DNA of 64,000 bases. Origin: Agathobaculum butyriciproducens. GTDB lineage: Bacteria; Bacillota; Clostridia; Oscillospirales; Butyricicoccaceae. The notes beneath the pieces were generated by a model that ran no database searches, had not been told where the DNA came from, and worked only from the letters and a program-made list of their open reading frames with translations. The position numbers were made by a program, and so were the translations under genes. The stretch spans positions 1 through 64,000 of the forward strand of contig QEKJ01000011.1 of the NCBI GenBank assembly GCA_003096535.1, given 5' to 3'. The first letter of the stretch is position 1; each line of letters opens with the position of its first letter. Shown here one piece after another: positions 22,491-31,587 of the stretch.

Positions 22491-25304
22491 TTGAAGTTGA
22501 CAAAACGCATTTTCAGCGGTCTGCTGGCCGCCATGATGCTGTTCACCACTGCTTTTGCCGTAAATGATTCGGCGACCACCAAGGCTGCAAACGCGCTGAC
22601 GTTTGCGTTCAAGCCGATCACCGGCAGCGAGTACGACAGCACCGCTCTCCAGACCGATCTGGCAGCAGCGCAGAAGATCATCTCGCAGCGCATGCAGCTT
22701 GAGGGTCTGACCGGCGCGTCTGCCGCCGTTTCCGGCGATGTGATCACCGTTTCCATTCCGAAAACAGCTACCGGCAACACTGCCGCTTACTGGGCCGCTC
22801 GTCTGGGCGACCGCCGTCTGTGCAGTGTGACCGACTTTCTGAACGAGGAGTGGCAGTTCGACCGTGCAGATTTTGCCTCTGCCAAGGCAACCACCGAGAA
22901 AGGCGCAGAAGCCGTCGAGATCGACCTGACCGACTCCGGCAAGACCAAGCTGACCGAGGCCCACAACAAGGTAAAGGCATACCTTGCGGACAGCAAGAAC
23001 AACGCTGACAAGGCGCAGTGGCTCATCTTCCACTGGGGCACCACCACCTTCCGCATGCTGGTGGACAACAGCTTCTCCGACAGCAAGCTGGTGATCGGCG
23101 GCGATTCCGATCCGCTGCGTGCCGGTGCGTCCAAGTACATGCCGCAGTATCTGATGCTCGATCCGCTCCCGTTTGCACTGGAGCAGACCGCCGTTCCGAC
23201 GACCACCGAGCCGACGACTCCGTCTGAGCCGACCACTCCCACCGAACCCACGACTCCGACTGAGCCGACCACGCCTTCCGAGCCGACGACCACGGATTTC
23301 CCGGACATCGACGGTCACTGGGCTGCCGCTTCGCTGCGCAAGGGTGTTGAGCTGGGTCTTCTGAAGGGCATCAACGGCAAAATTATGCCGAACAACTCGG
23401 TCAAGCGTTCCGAGGCTATCGTTATCCTCAACCGTGCGCTTGGCGCAACGCAGGCCGATAGTGTATCCGGTCTGGCTGCCAGCCAGCAGTCCGCATGGTA
23501 CAGCGAGGATCTGGGCAAGGCCATCCACCTCGGCCTGATTACCGCAAACGACAACCGCAGCTTTGACACTGCAGCTACCCGTGCCGAGGCTTTCGTGCTG
23601 ATGGCTCGTGCGTTCGCGTACGACCGCGCAGAGACCGCTGCCGATGAGCTGAGCAGCTTCACCGATACCTCCTCCATGACCACCGAGCAGAAGCAGGCAG
23701 CTGCCGCTCTGATCGGCCAGGGCGTTGTAAACGGTACTTCTGCTGCCAAGCTGTCTCCGTCGAACAAGCTGACCCGTGCACAGTTCGTCACCATGATCGT
23801 GCGCATTGCAGCTGCCACCAACGCAGACAGCGCACCGACCGAGCTGGCCGGCGGCACCGTACTCACCAATCCGTGCATCGCTCTGACCGGTGCTGTCGCA
23901 GACGGTGACTGGATCTTTGCCGCTCCCACGAATGAAATTTCGCTCGATTCCGTCAGCAGCTCGCACCGCATCGTCCTCAAGGGCGAGGAGCGCGCTGTAC
24001 TGAACGGCACCAAGCAGACCAGCATTTCCACGCTTGCTGTTGACCCGGCAGGCACGGCTGATGTGAAGATGGACAACACTTCGTCCGTAAACACGCTCGT
24101 TATCGCGGGCAAGGGCGGCTCCATTGGCTACAGCGGCGCAGTCTCCAACATCGAGATCACCGCTTCCGGCCGCACCATCGTGCTCGAAGGCATGACCTCG
24201 GATGCCATCACCATTACCGGCAGCAACAACACCATCCTGCTCAAGGGCGACGCGGATACCGTTTCCGTACTGCGTGGCTCCGGCAACCGCATCACGCTGT
24301 CCGGCACGGTCGGCACGATGGTTCTGGCCGGCAAGAACACCACGGTTGACGGCACCGGCAAGATCGGCATCGTAGACACCCGCATGGTCGGCTGCACAGT
24401 AACGGCTAAGGCTGACCACACGATCGACAACATCGATCCCGGTCTGGATGGCGTTCAGATCACGATGACCGTTCCGGATAAGGTTAAGGCCGGCGGCTCG
24501 CTGACTGCCAAGGTTAGCTTCTCCGGCGTAAAGGAAGGCGTTACCTGCACTGCAATCTGGTATCAGGACGGCTCCGCGATCAAGGGCTGCACGAACAACA
24601 GCTTCGAGCTGACCAACGGCAAGACCTCCAGCCACACCAGCACCTTCACCTTCACCAAGAATATGAAGACCAGCACGGCGATTGGCTTTAAGCTGCTCTA
24701 TGACAACCCGTCCACCGGCGAAACCGAGCAGGTTTACGCCCAGAAGACCGTTCCGATCGAGAATTACTCTGCCGAGTGGTATGCACAGCGCGATGCTGCC
24801 GCCATCCTCAAGCAGGTATCCTCGGTTTACCGCGGCAACTACACCACGTCCTACGCGGCCAACAACGATTACTCCAAGACCACCAAGGAGGTCTGGATCA
24901 ACGCCAAGGGCTACTCCAGCAACACCAATTATCTGGTCTGGATCAACCGCGCCTATCAGCATGTAAACGTATTCACCGGCTCCAAGGGCAACTGGAAGCT
25001 GACCAAGAGCTTTATCGTCGGCACCGGCGCTGCCTCTACCCCGACTCCGGTCGGCGTGACCACCGTCAGCTACAAGCTGAAGGCAGGCTGGACCACCGGT
25101 ACTTACACGGTTCGTCCGGTTGTAGGCTTCTACCCGGGCACCGGCTACGCGTTCCACTCCCGCCTGTGCTATCCCGGCACCGACACCGAATACGACTTCA
25201 GCAGCGGCTATCCGGTTTCGCACGGCTGTGTACGCATGAAGCACAACGACATCAACTGGATTTACAACAACATACCGATCGGCTCGACTGTCGTAATCTA
25301 CTAA
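22491..25304 (+). CDS. Secreted SecD-like / SLH / L,D-transpeptidase (YkuD) wall protein
   Basis: A roughly 937-residue exported protein. A signal peptide (LTKRIFSGLLAAMMLFTTAF) is followed by a segment like the SecD periplasmic head (AAQKIISQRMQLEGLTGASA, DVITVSIPKTA). A Thr-Pro-Glu repeat linker is next (about residues 235-265), then three SLH repeats (FPDIDGHWAAASLRKGVELG; WYSEDLGKAIHLGLI; SFTDTSSMTTEQKQAAAALI). A Gly/Thr-rich beta-repeat region leads to a C-terminal YkuD catalytic domain with SHGCVRM (Cys near residue 912). The enzyme forms or uses 3-3 cross-links in peptidoglycan. The TTG at 22491 is taken as start because AGGGG precedes it and the signal peptide begins there. A terminator follows. 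Confidence 0.9.
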   Translation: MKLTKRIFSGLLAAMMLFTTAFAVNDSATTKAANALTFAFKPITGSEYDSTALQTDLAAAQKIISQRMQLEGLTGASAAVSGDVITVSIPKTATGNTAAYWAARLGDRRLCSVTDFLNEEWQFDRADFASAKATTEKGAEAVEIDLTDSGKTKLTEAHNKVKAYLADSKNNADKAQWLIFHWGTTTFRMLVDNSFSDSKLVIGGDSDPLRAGASKYMPQYLMLDPLPFALEQTAVPTTTEPTTPSEPTTPTEPTTPTEPTTPSEPTTTDFPDIDGHWAAASLRKGVELGLLKGINGKIMPNNSVKRSEAIVILNRALGATQADSVSGLAASQQSAWYSEDLGKAIHLGLITANDNRSFDTAATRAEAFVLMARAFAYDRAETAADELSSFTDTSSMTTEQKQAAAALIGQGVVNGTSAAKLSPSNKLTRAQFVTMIVRIAAATNADSAPTELAGGTVLTNPCIALTGAVADGDWIFAAPTNEISLDSVSSSHRIVLKGEERAVLNGTKQTSISTLAVDPAGTADVKMDNTSSVNTLVIAGKGGSIGYSGAVSNIEITASGRTIVLEGMTSDAITITGSNNTILLKGDADTVSVLRGSGNRITLSGTVGTMVLAGKNTTVDGTGKIGIVDTRMVGCTVTAKADHTIDNIDPGLDGVQITMTVPDKVKAGGSLTAKVSFSGVKEGVTCTAIWYQDGSAIKGCTNNSFELTNGKTSSHTSTFTFTKNMKTSTAIGFKLLYDNPSTGETEQVYAQKTVPIENYSAEWYAQRDAAAILKQVSSVYRGNYTTSYAANNDYSKTTKEVWINAKGYSSNTNYLVWINRAYQHVNVFTGSKGNWKLTKSFIVGTGAASTPTPVGVTTVSYKLKAGWTTGTYTVRPVVGFYPGTGYAFHSRLCYPGTDTEYDFSSGYPVSHGCVRMKHNDINWIYNNIPIGSTVVIY

Positions 25305-25317
25305 ACCGTAGCTGCAA

Positions 25318-25359
25318 ACACCGATATTCTCCGTTTTTCCGGAGAGTATCGGTGTTTTT
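25318..25359 (+). terminator. Terminator after the L,D-transpeptidase gene
   Basis: AACACCGATATTCTCCG TTTTT CCGGAGAGTATCGGTGTTTTTTT: a long stem and a seven-T tail just past the stop. Confidence 0.88.
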
Positions 25360-25492
25360 TTGCTGCAAAACAGTGTGTACATCATCAACATCCTGTTTTG
25401 CACTGCAACGATAAATTCTCACCCTGATAATGTAATTCGTCATTTTATACGCATTTTTCGCAAATGCAATTGGTTATCGTTGTGACATTTTA

Positions 25493-25524
25493 ATGTTGAC
25501 ACCGACAACATCAAGGACTATAAT
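25493..25524 (+). promoter_or_regulatory. tetR-trpS promoter with overlapping operator
   Basis: TTGACA (25496-25501), 17 bases, TATAAT (25519-25524). The perfect inverted repeat ATGTTG-N7-CAACAT (25493-25511) covers the -35 box, the usual place for an autorepressing TetR protein. Confidence 0.7.
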
Positions 25525-25556
25525 AAACCCATCACAACAAACAACGAGGTGAGGAA

Positions 25557-26123
25557 ATGGCCGATCAGTATCATCACGGAAATCTGAAAAGCAAGCTGCT
25601 GGAGGAAGCGGTCACGCTGATCTCGCAGGACGGCCTCGAAAATCTTTCTCTCCGGCGGCTGGCAACGCAGTGCGGCGTGAGTCACAACGCCATCTACCGC
25701 CATTTTGACAGCAAGGAGCGCCTGATCGACGCCTGCCGTGCCTATGTCATGCAGGAGCTGACGCGCACACTCGAGCTGACGCTCAGCGGTCTGGATGAAA
25801 GCCTGCCGCAGACCATGGAACAGCTCGGCACCGCCTATCTGGATTTTTACATGCGCAACCCGACGTATTTCAGCGCGTATTTCCGCAATGCGTCCCAGAA
25901 GCTGACGTTCTCGCTTGAGCCGATCGAGGGCAACTACCCGCCGTTTTCCGTTTTCCGCCGTGTGGCTGTCGCTATCGCGGAAAAGCAAGGCATTCCGCAG
26001 GATGAGACACGATGGCGGCTTCTGCGCTACTGGACGATGCTCAACGGCATATTCGCCATGTGGATTTCCTCCAACGTGGAACTGCCTGAAAACTGGAAAA
26101 CCTGTCTGAAAAACGAATTTTAA
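25557..26123 (+). CDS. TetR/AcrR family transcriptional regulator
   Basis: A 188-residue regulator. The N-terminal helix-turn-helix is clear: LLEEAVTLISQDGLENLSLR then RLATQCGVSHNAIYRHFDSK. The C-terminal half is a helical ligand domain (TLELTLSGLDESLPQTMEQL and onward) resembling the TetR_C_33-like group. It has its own operator-like promoter and ends 14 bases before trpS, so the two are co-transcribed. Its ligand is unknown; a link to tryptophan is only suggested by position. Confidence 0.92.
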   Translation: MADQYHHGNLKSKLLEEAVTLISQDGLENLSLRRLATQCGVSHNAIYRHFDSKERLIDACRAYVMQELTRTLELTLSGLDESLPQTMEQLGTAYLDFYMRNPTYFSAYFRNASQKLTFSLEPIEGNYPPFSVFRRVAVAIAEKQGIPQDETRWRLLRYWTMLNGIFAMWISSNVELPENWKTCLKNEF

Positions 26124-26137
26124 GGAGCGTTTACGAT

Positions 26138-27199
26138 ATGAAACAGATCATTCTTACGGGCGACCGCCCGACCGGCAACCTGCATGTCGGCCACTACGTC
26201 GGCTCACTGGCCGAGCGCGTGAAGCTGCAGAATTCCGGAAAATATGATGAAATTTACATCATGATTGCGGACGCGCAGGCGCTGACCGACAACGCCGAGC
26301 ACCCGGAGCGCGTGCGCCAGAATATTATGAAGGTCGCGCTGGACTATCTTGCGGTCGGCATTGACCCGGAAAAGACGAATATCTTCATCCAGTCCATGGT
26401 GCCGCAGCTGACCGAGCTGACGTTCTACTACATGAACCTTGTCACCGTGTCCCGTGTACAGCGCAACCCTACCGTTAAGGCAGAGATTCAGATGCGCAAC
26501 TTTGAAGCCAGCATTCCGGTCGGTTTTTTCTGCTATCCGATCAGTCAGGCGGCGGACATCACCGCATTCAACGCTACGGCTGTTCCGGTCGGCGAGGACC
26601 AGGAGCCGATGCTCGAGCAGTGCCGCGAAATCGTGCACAAGTTCAACACGGTTTACGGCGAAACGCTGACGATGCCGCAGATTGTTCTTCCGTCCAACAA
26701 CGCCTGCATGCGTCTGCCCGGCACAGACGGCAAGGCGAAGATGAGCAAGTCGCTCGGCAACTGCATCTACCTTGCGGATCCGGAGGAGGTCGTTCGTGAG
26801 AAGATCATGTCCATGTACACCGATCCGGACCACATCCGCGTGCAGGATCCCGGCAAGCTGGAGGGCAATACCGTGTTCACCTATCTGGATGCGTTCTGCC
26901 AGCCGGAGCACTTCGCAGAATTCCTGCCGGACTACCAGAACCTTGACGAGCTGAAAGCGCACTACCAGCGCGGCGGACTCGGCGATGTGAAGGTAAAGAA
27001 GTTCCTGAACAACGTCATGCAGTCACTGCTGTCGCCCATGCGTGAGCGCCGTGCGCAGTGGGAGGGTCGCCTGCCCGAAGTCTACGAGATTCTCAAGAAG
27101 GGCAGCGAAATCGCCGCTGAGACCGCTCAGGGCACGCTCGATCGAGTCCGTCACGCGATGAAGATCGACTATTTCACCGATATCGGCCTGCTCAAGTAA
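26138..27199 (+). CDS. trpS: Tryptophanyl-tRNA synthetase
   Basis: A 353-residue class I aminoacyl-tRNA synthetase. The HIGH-type motif is in GDRPTGNLHVGHYVGSL and the KMSKS motif is in GKAKMSKSLGNCIYLADPEE. The MIADAQALTDNAEHPERVRQ block is typical of TrpRS. It belongs to the slightly longer TrpRS II-like branch. The start has GGAGCG upstream. It follows tetR in one transcript. The AT-rich mobile element begins right after its stop, so trpS marks the left chromosomal border. Confidence 0.96.
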   Translation: MKQIILTGDRPTGNLHVGHYVGSLAERVKLQNSGKYDEIYIMIADAQALTDNAEHPERVRQNIMKVALDYLAVGIDPEKTNIFIQSMVPQLTELTFYYMNLVTVSRVQRNPTVKAEIQMRNFEASIPVGFFCYPISQAADITAFNATAVPVGEDQEPMLEQCREIVHKFNTVYGETLTMPQIVLPSNNACMRLPGTDGKAKMSKSLGNCIYLADPEEVVREKIMSMYTDPDHIRVQDPGKLEGNTVFTYLDAFCQPEHFAEFLPDYQNLDELKAHYQRGGLGDVKVKKFLNNVMQSLLSPMRERRAQWEGRLPEVYEILKKGSEIAAETAQGTLDRVRHAMKIDYFTDIGLLK

Positions 27200-27206
27200 A
27201 AACAGC

Positions 27207-27223
27207 AAAATAAAGGACGAACC
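27207..27223 (+). repeat. Left member of an inverted pair bordering the AT-rich island
   Basis: AAAATAAAGGACGAACC matches the inverse of 41962-41978 at 15 of 17 bases. The two copies lie 7 bases past the trpS stop and at the agmatine deiminase stop, at either end of the AT-rich island. Confidence 0.4.
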
Positions 27224-27267
27224 GCCTTGGGCAAGTCCCATAAGGAAGTATTTTCTATGTAAGGTTC

Positions 27268-27302
27268 GGTGCAATCTCTAAAGAGGTTGCACCGTTCCTT
27301 TA
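27268..27302 (-). terminator. Hairpin at the end of the serine recombinase gene
   Basis: CGGTGCAA / TTGCACCG with a 12-base loop. A TTCCTTTATT tail on the plus strand suggests use for trpS; on the minus strand the stem lies just past the recombinase stop. Confidence 0.5.
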
Positions 27303-29033
27303 TTATGCTGCAAAACGATATTCGTGTGGATTTTTACAGATTTCTTCCATCATTATAATGATTTCATCTTCGGTTGGGATTTTAAACATTCCTACCGCTG
27401 TAAAGTAAATATCCACTTTTACATAACAATGGCCGCTTGATTTATCGTTGTTGTGAACTTCAATGCGCTCAATTAGAGAATTGACCAGAGTTGGTGTTAG
27501 TTCCTTAATATCCGTCATTTCACGAAAGGTACGGAGCAGCAATCTCAAATCAAGACTTTTTTGTTCGGCTTTGTCTAAAACGGCTTGAGCTTCGGATACA
27601 GTAATTGCAAGTTCTTTTTGTTCTTTTTCATATTTTGAAACTCGTCTTTCGTAAACATCATCTGATAATCTTCCAAAAGTATTATCCTCGTAAAGCTTAT
27701 CCATCAAGCGTTCCAATTCTTCAAGTCTTCGCTTGCCGTATTCAACCGTTTCCTGCATTTTTTTAAATTCAGCTTTGCGAATCGCCTTGCTTTTCATTGC
27801 CATCATATAAAGAAAGACGGGTTCATGACAGCGAACAAAATCAGCAAAGTCGCTGATAGCTTCCATTACAATTTTTTCAAGTACTACATTTCGAATATAG
27901 TGAACTTTACAAGTACCCCTGCCAGATCTATAGTTGGAGCAACAATAAAATTCTTGATTTGTATTCAAACTTTTAGCAGAGCAAAAATAAAGTTTCGCAC
28001 CACAATCAGGACAAAAAACAAGACCTGAAAATATACTTTGCCGTCCTGTCGCAGTAGGACGGCGTTTATTTTTGCGAAGTTCTTGTACCCTTAGCCAATC
28101 CTCCTCCGGTATAATCGGTTCCTGCATATTAGGAATAACTTGTTGCTCTTCAATAGGGTTATAAATGACCTTGTGGACCTTGTAACTGACAGTAGTGGAT
28201 TGGAAATTTACCGCACATCCTGTATATTGTCTATTTTCAAGAATGTGCACTATAGTTTTCTGATCCCACGCACACGGATTTAGCGGTATCTTTTGAGAGT
28301 GTTTTCTACCTACAGATTCATAATAAGCAGATGGAATTAAAATATTTTCTTTTTCCAACTGTCTTGCGATTTGTGACGGTCCTCTTCCGCCAAGCGCTAA
28401 AGCAAATATTTTACGCACAATTTCTGCGGCAGGTTCATCAATTAGCCACTTTTCCCGATTTTCAGGATCTTTCACATATCCAAAAGGAACAGATGATGAA
28501 ACACGCTTTCCGTTATCTGCTTTGGACTGCCATACAGCACGAATTTTCTTGCTTGTCTGAGCTGCATACCATTCGTTAAAAATATTGTAAAACGGCAGCA
28601 TTTCCATCCCTTCACCTGTAGTGCTGTTGACATTCTCCTGAATGGATATAAAGGTAATGCCAAGTGAAGGATAAACGATTTGTGTCAGTCTGCCGGCTTC
28701 GACCTGTTCACGACCAAAGCGAGACAAATCTTTCACGATGATTCTGCTGATTTCTCCGTTTTCAGCCATTCTCTGCATACGCTGAAAAGCTTCCCGATCA
28801 AATCGAGTTCCCGAAATCCCATCATCCACGAAGAACATTGTATTCTTGTAACTGTGTTTTTTGGCATAATCAAGTAAAATCTGTTTTTGATTCGTAATTG
28901 AATTTGATTCATCAATCTCGCCTTTCTTTTTGTCATGATCTTTCATGTCCTCAACAGATAAACAACAATATAGGGCGGTGATCAATTCATCAGGATTTGC
29001 AATTTGTCCCTTGTTTTTATTTTTAGTTGTCAT
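27303..29033 (-). CDS. Large serine recombinase (TnpX/TndX-like) of the mobilizable element
   Basis: A 576-residue site-specific recombinase. The resolvase domain covers about residues 15-160 (ALYCCLSVEDMKDHDKKKGE, VDDGISGTRFDREAFQRM, VKDLSRFGREQVEAGR). A recombinase domain follows (GYVKDPENREKWLIDEPAAE), then a zinc ribbon (FCPDCGAKLYFCSAKS...FYCCSNY) and a coiled-coil tail. The family has YxRLS around the nucleophilic Ser; here it reads YCCLS, so the conserved Arg is Cys, a possible CGT to TGT change. The start at 29033 has AGGAGA upstream. The gene sits at the element end as expected for its integrase/excisionase. Confidence 0.93.
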   Translation of the reverse strand: MTTKNKNKGQIANPDELITALYCCLSVEDMKDHDKKKGEIDESNSITNQKQILLDYAKKHSYKNTMFFVDDGISGTRFDREAFQRMQRMAENGEISRIIVKDLSRFGREQVEAGRLTQIVYPSLGITFISIQENVNSTTGEGMEMLPFYNIFNEWYAAQTSKKIRAVWQSKADNGKRVSSSVPFGYVKDPENREKWLIDEPAAEIVRKIFALALGGRGPSQIARQLEKENILIPSAYYESVGRKHSQKIPLNPCAWDQKTIVHILENRQYTGCAVNFQSTTVSYKVHKVIYNPIEEQQVIPNMQEPIIPEEDWLRVQELRKNKRRPTATGRQSIFSGLVFCPDCGAKLYFCSAKSLNTNQEFYCCSNYRSGRGTCKVHYIRNVVLEKIVMEAISDFADFVRCHEPVFLYMMAMKSKAIRKAEFKKMQETVEYGKRRLEELERLMDKLYEDNTFGRLSDDVYERRVSKYEKEQKELAITVSEAQAVLDKAEQKSLDLRLLLRTFREMTDIKELTPTLVNSLIERIEVHNNDKSSGHCYVKVDIYFTAVGMFKIPTEDEIIIMMEEICKNPHEYRFAA

Positions 29034-29117
29034 AATATTTTTCTCCTTTCTGACAACCGGACACTGCAAAGGCATTCTTATTTTACAGTGTTCGGTTATC
29101 TTTTTTCTATTGTGTGG

Positions 29118-29357
29118 TTAAATTAAATTTTCAGAAAGAATCAATTTTTTGAATTGTTCCATAACGCTTTGTGTTCCTTTGGGATTAAAATGAGTAGATA
29201 CTTCGTAAACTGTACCTCCAATTTTGGTTTTGAAGGTACCTTCGCTAAATTTGCAAGCGTCTTCATAATTTAAGATTTTTCCATTTTTACAGGGAATAAA
29301 GTAATCTGCAATGCAGGCAGTCTCATTATTAGAATGAATATCTATTTTTTTAGTCAT
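29118..29357 (-). CDS. TnpW-like small transposon-encoded protein
   Basis: 79 residues. The KTKIGGTVYEVSTHFNPKGT block followed by a helical ...QSVMEQFKKLILSE tail resembles TnpW proteins of Tn4451/Tn4453-type elements, which lie next to the large serine recombinase, as here. Their function is not established. The first 35 residues extend the usual form. Confidence 0.65.
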   Translation of the reverse strand: MTKKIDIHSNNETACIADYFIPCKNGKILNYEDACKFSEGTFKTKIGGTVYEVSTHFNPKGTQSVMEQFKKLILSENLI

Positions 29358-29368
29358 AAAAATTCTCC

Positions 29369-30223
29369 TTATCTTGAATCTCTGTCACGCAGCCGTTTTC
29401 GATGGTACGCTTCGCAAAGTTTTACAATGGTTTCTTCCATTTGAGTAATAGTGTAGTCTTTCGGAAAATATTTGCGGATACGTTCAGCGGGAATCTTCAC
29501 ACGCTCTTTCTGATTGGCCTTTTCTTCGCTCATAATGGCGGATAACTGTTCTTTCGTGAATAACCCCTGTATACTGAGAGCCTTTAAACGCTGTGCCTGA
29601 GATAAATTAGGCGTACAGTCACCGTACTCCATTTCCGACAGCAGCATTGTCTGTTCTTCGGGGAGCAGATAGGATAGCTCGACAGCAGGAGTGAAAGCAA
29701 TCCGCTTTTCATCAACCATATCCAAAATAGGCGGGATAAGGTTAGTGAGACGGATATAGCGTTTAACTGTGTCTTTGCTTGTGTTATCACTCTCAGCAAT
29801 AATTTCAGTTGCCAACTTCGGTGCAACTTGCTCCGAAGTTAAGTCAGAGCGTTTCCCTTGATGTCGTAATGCTTCGGCTTTCAGCTTGTAAGCGAAGGCT
29901 TTCTCCGATGGTAAAATATGTTCTCGGTGCAGATTGCTGTCTACCACTGCAATGGCAGCGGCGTCACGATCAAGGGGAACAATTAAGGCAGGGACTTCTT
30001 TTATCCCTGCCTTTACTGCTGCACGGAACCGTCTGTGTCCCGATACGATTTCATATTCATCTGCGGTGTTTTCTTTTGGTCGGACAATTAACGGAGACAA
30101 AATACCTTGCTCCTGAATGCTCTCGATCAAAGCGTTCATTTCTTCGTTGTCCTGAACCTTAAACGGATGTCCCTCAAAGGGGAAAAGTTTTTCTATTGCA
30201 ATATTTTTTGGTGTGTTTTTCAT
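29369..30223 (-). CDS. parB: ParB/RepB/Spo0J family partition protein
   Basis: A 284-residue ParB-type protein. The N-terminal NTP-binding module has LFPFEGHPFKVQDNEEMNAL, VRPKENTADEYEIVSGHRRF and ALIVPLDRDAAAIAVVDSNL with EHILPSEKAFAYKLKAEA. The central helix-turn-helix is ESDNTSKDTVKRYIRLTNLI. No ParA is present, which is usual for these elements. The start overlaps the relaxase stop by four bases, so the two are co-translated. It probably aids maintenance of, or regulation on, the excised circle. Confidence 0.92.
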   Translation of the reverse strand: MKNTPKNIAIEKLFPFEGHPFKVQDNEEMNALIESIQEQGILSPLIVRPKENTADEYEIVSGHRRFRAAVKAGIKEVPALIVPLDRDAAAIAVVDSNLHREHILPSEKAFAYKLKAEALRHQGKRSDLTSEQVAPKLATEIIAESDNTSKDTVKRYIRLTNLIPPILDMVDEKRIAFTPAVELSYLLPEEQTMLLSEMEYGDCTPNLSQAQRLKALSIQGLFTKEQLSAIMSEEKANQKERVKIPAERIRKYFPKDYTITQMEETIVKLCEAYHRKRLRDRDSR

Positions 30224-31587
30224 CGTTCATAATTCCTTTCTCTGTTTTTGGTTTTTACTTGTATTTCCATAGCACGCTCGGTTTCAAGCAATTTCAAGAT
30301 ATGCGGATACCGCTCGGTGATGGATTGTGCAGTTTTGAGATCTTCACGCAAAGGTTTTAACTTTGCAGAGATTTTTCTTGTCGCCGTTTTGTTCTGTTCT
30401 TTTTCTTCTTCTGATTTCGGGCGGCGGATACGGTTATAAATTTTCTGCCGCTCTGATTCCAAAGCAGAAATATCTGCGGATTTCTTCTCGATAAATGAAA
30501 CAAGCTTCTGTGCGGAATCGATTTGATTCTCACAAAGAAGCTTGTATTCCTTTAAGGTTTGATCTAATTTTCTGACTTCCTGACGTAGTGCCGGAGATAG
30601 AGGCTTTTGGGATGACGTCTCTATATTATTGCCTGTAATCAGCTTCCAAAGCTCAATAATCAATGCAAACGCAAGCTGCATCCCGTCCATACGCTGCGCT
30701 TTGTTAAATTCGTATTCAAGCTGTAACAGCGGTGCATATCGTTTTGGAATACGAATTGCGTAAAGAGTAATATTTTTCTGATTATCAATCAGTCTCTGCC
30801 GTATTTTCTCCTGCGTGTATTGCTCGCCTAACGAATCAAGACGGACAGAGCGTTTCCAACTGGGAGCGATAATGGAGGGATGACGGTAATCGCTGTTTCT
30901 TGCATAGCTGTAACCGAGATTTTTCAGGTATAAATCGAATGCTTTCCAATTGGTTGTATTTGAAATTGCTTGATCAATATCCCGTTTTAAAATATCTCGG
31001 TGAGTTAAACCACCGCTTTTGTGAATCCAATAGTCTTTCTTTCGATTACCTGTGAATTTACTCGGCGGCAGTACGCTTTTCCCTCGTTCTAAGCAAACTG
31101 CATCGGAAATCTCTCTTAACTTGTAATGGTCGGAAATATGGTTCTCAAATTTCCGACCGGTGCGAAAAGATACTGAATTAACCACAATATGATTGTGAAG
31201 ATTATCTGTGTTCAGATGGGTGGTGACGACTATCTCGTAATCCTTGCCCCACATACGCCTTGCCGTTTCCAGTCCGATTTGATGTGCTTCTTCAGGCGTA
31301 ACCTCGCCACTTACAAAACTCTGATAACCGTGATAGGCAACATTCCCGCCGAGCTTGCCGTAACGACGCTTAGTAGCCATCATATATTCGTATGCTCTTT
31401 GTTTCGGACAGTTGATACCAGAAACATACATCGTTTGATCCGTCTTTTTATCATTCTCAACATAACGGAGTGCCGCATATAAATCTTCATCCAAGAATTT
31501 CTTGTCGATGGTTTTGTCAGGGTTACGGGCATAGTCGATTACTTCTTTCAGCCTGTTTTTGACAGGCCAGAATCCGGTGGTTGCCAT
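30220..31587 (-). CDS. Relaxase/mobilization nuclease
   Basis: A 455-residue MobA/VirD2-type relaxase that would nick the element at oriT. It begins ATTGFWPVKNRLKEVIDYAR with NPDKTI, the form seen in Clostridial mobilizable elements. The metal-binding HUH-type motif is THLNTDNLHNHIVVNSVSFR near residues 125-145. The C-terminus is a long Lys/Glu coiled coil. It overlaps MobC at its start and parB at its end, forming a mobC-mob-parB operon. The element has no transfer channel genes, so it needs a helper. Confidence 0.93.
   Translation of the reverse strand: MATTGFWPVKNRLKEVIDYARNPDKTIDKKFLDEDLYAALRYVENDKKTDQTMYVSGINCPKQRAYEYMMATKRRYGKLGGNVAYHGYQSFVSGEVTPEEAHQIGLETARRMWGKDYEIVVTTHLNTDNLHNHIVVNSVSFRTGRKFENHISDHYKLREISDAVCLERGKSVLPPSKFTGNRKKDYWIHKSGGLTHRDILKRDIDQAISNTTNWKAFDLYLKNLGYSYARNSDYRHPSIIAPSWKRSVRLDSLGEQYTQEKIRQRLIDNQKNITLYAIRIPKRYAPLLQLEYEFNKAQRMDGMQLAFALIIELWKLITGNNIETSSQKPLSPALRQEVRKLDQTLKEYKLLCENQIDSAQKLVSFIEKKSADISALESERQKIYNRIRRPKSEEEKEQNKTATRKISAKLKPLREDLKTAQSITERYPHILKLLETERAMEIQVKTKNRERNYER

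Noticed and set aside
22386..25403. Minus-strand open frame of 1005 codons opposite the L,D-transpeptidase
   Set aside because: Exact antisense of a well-supported secreted protein in GC-rich codons; the repeated Gly/Val/Asp-rich sequence is typical of shadow frames.
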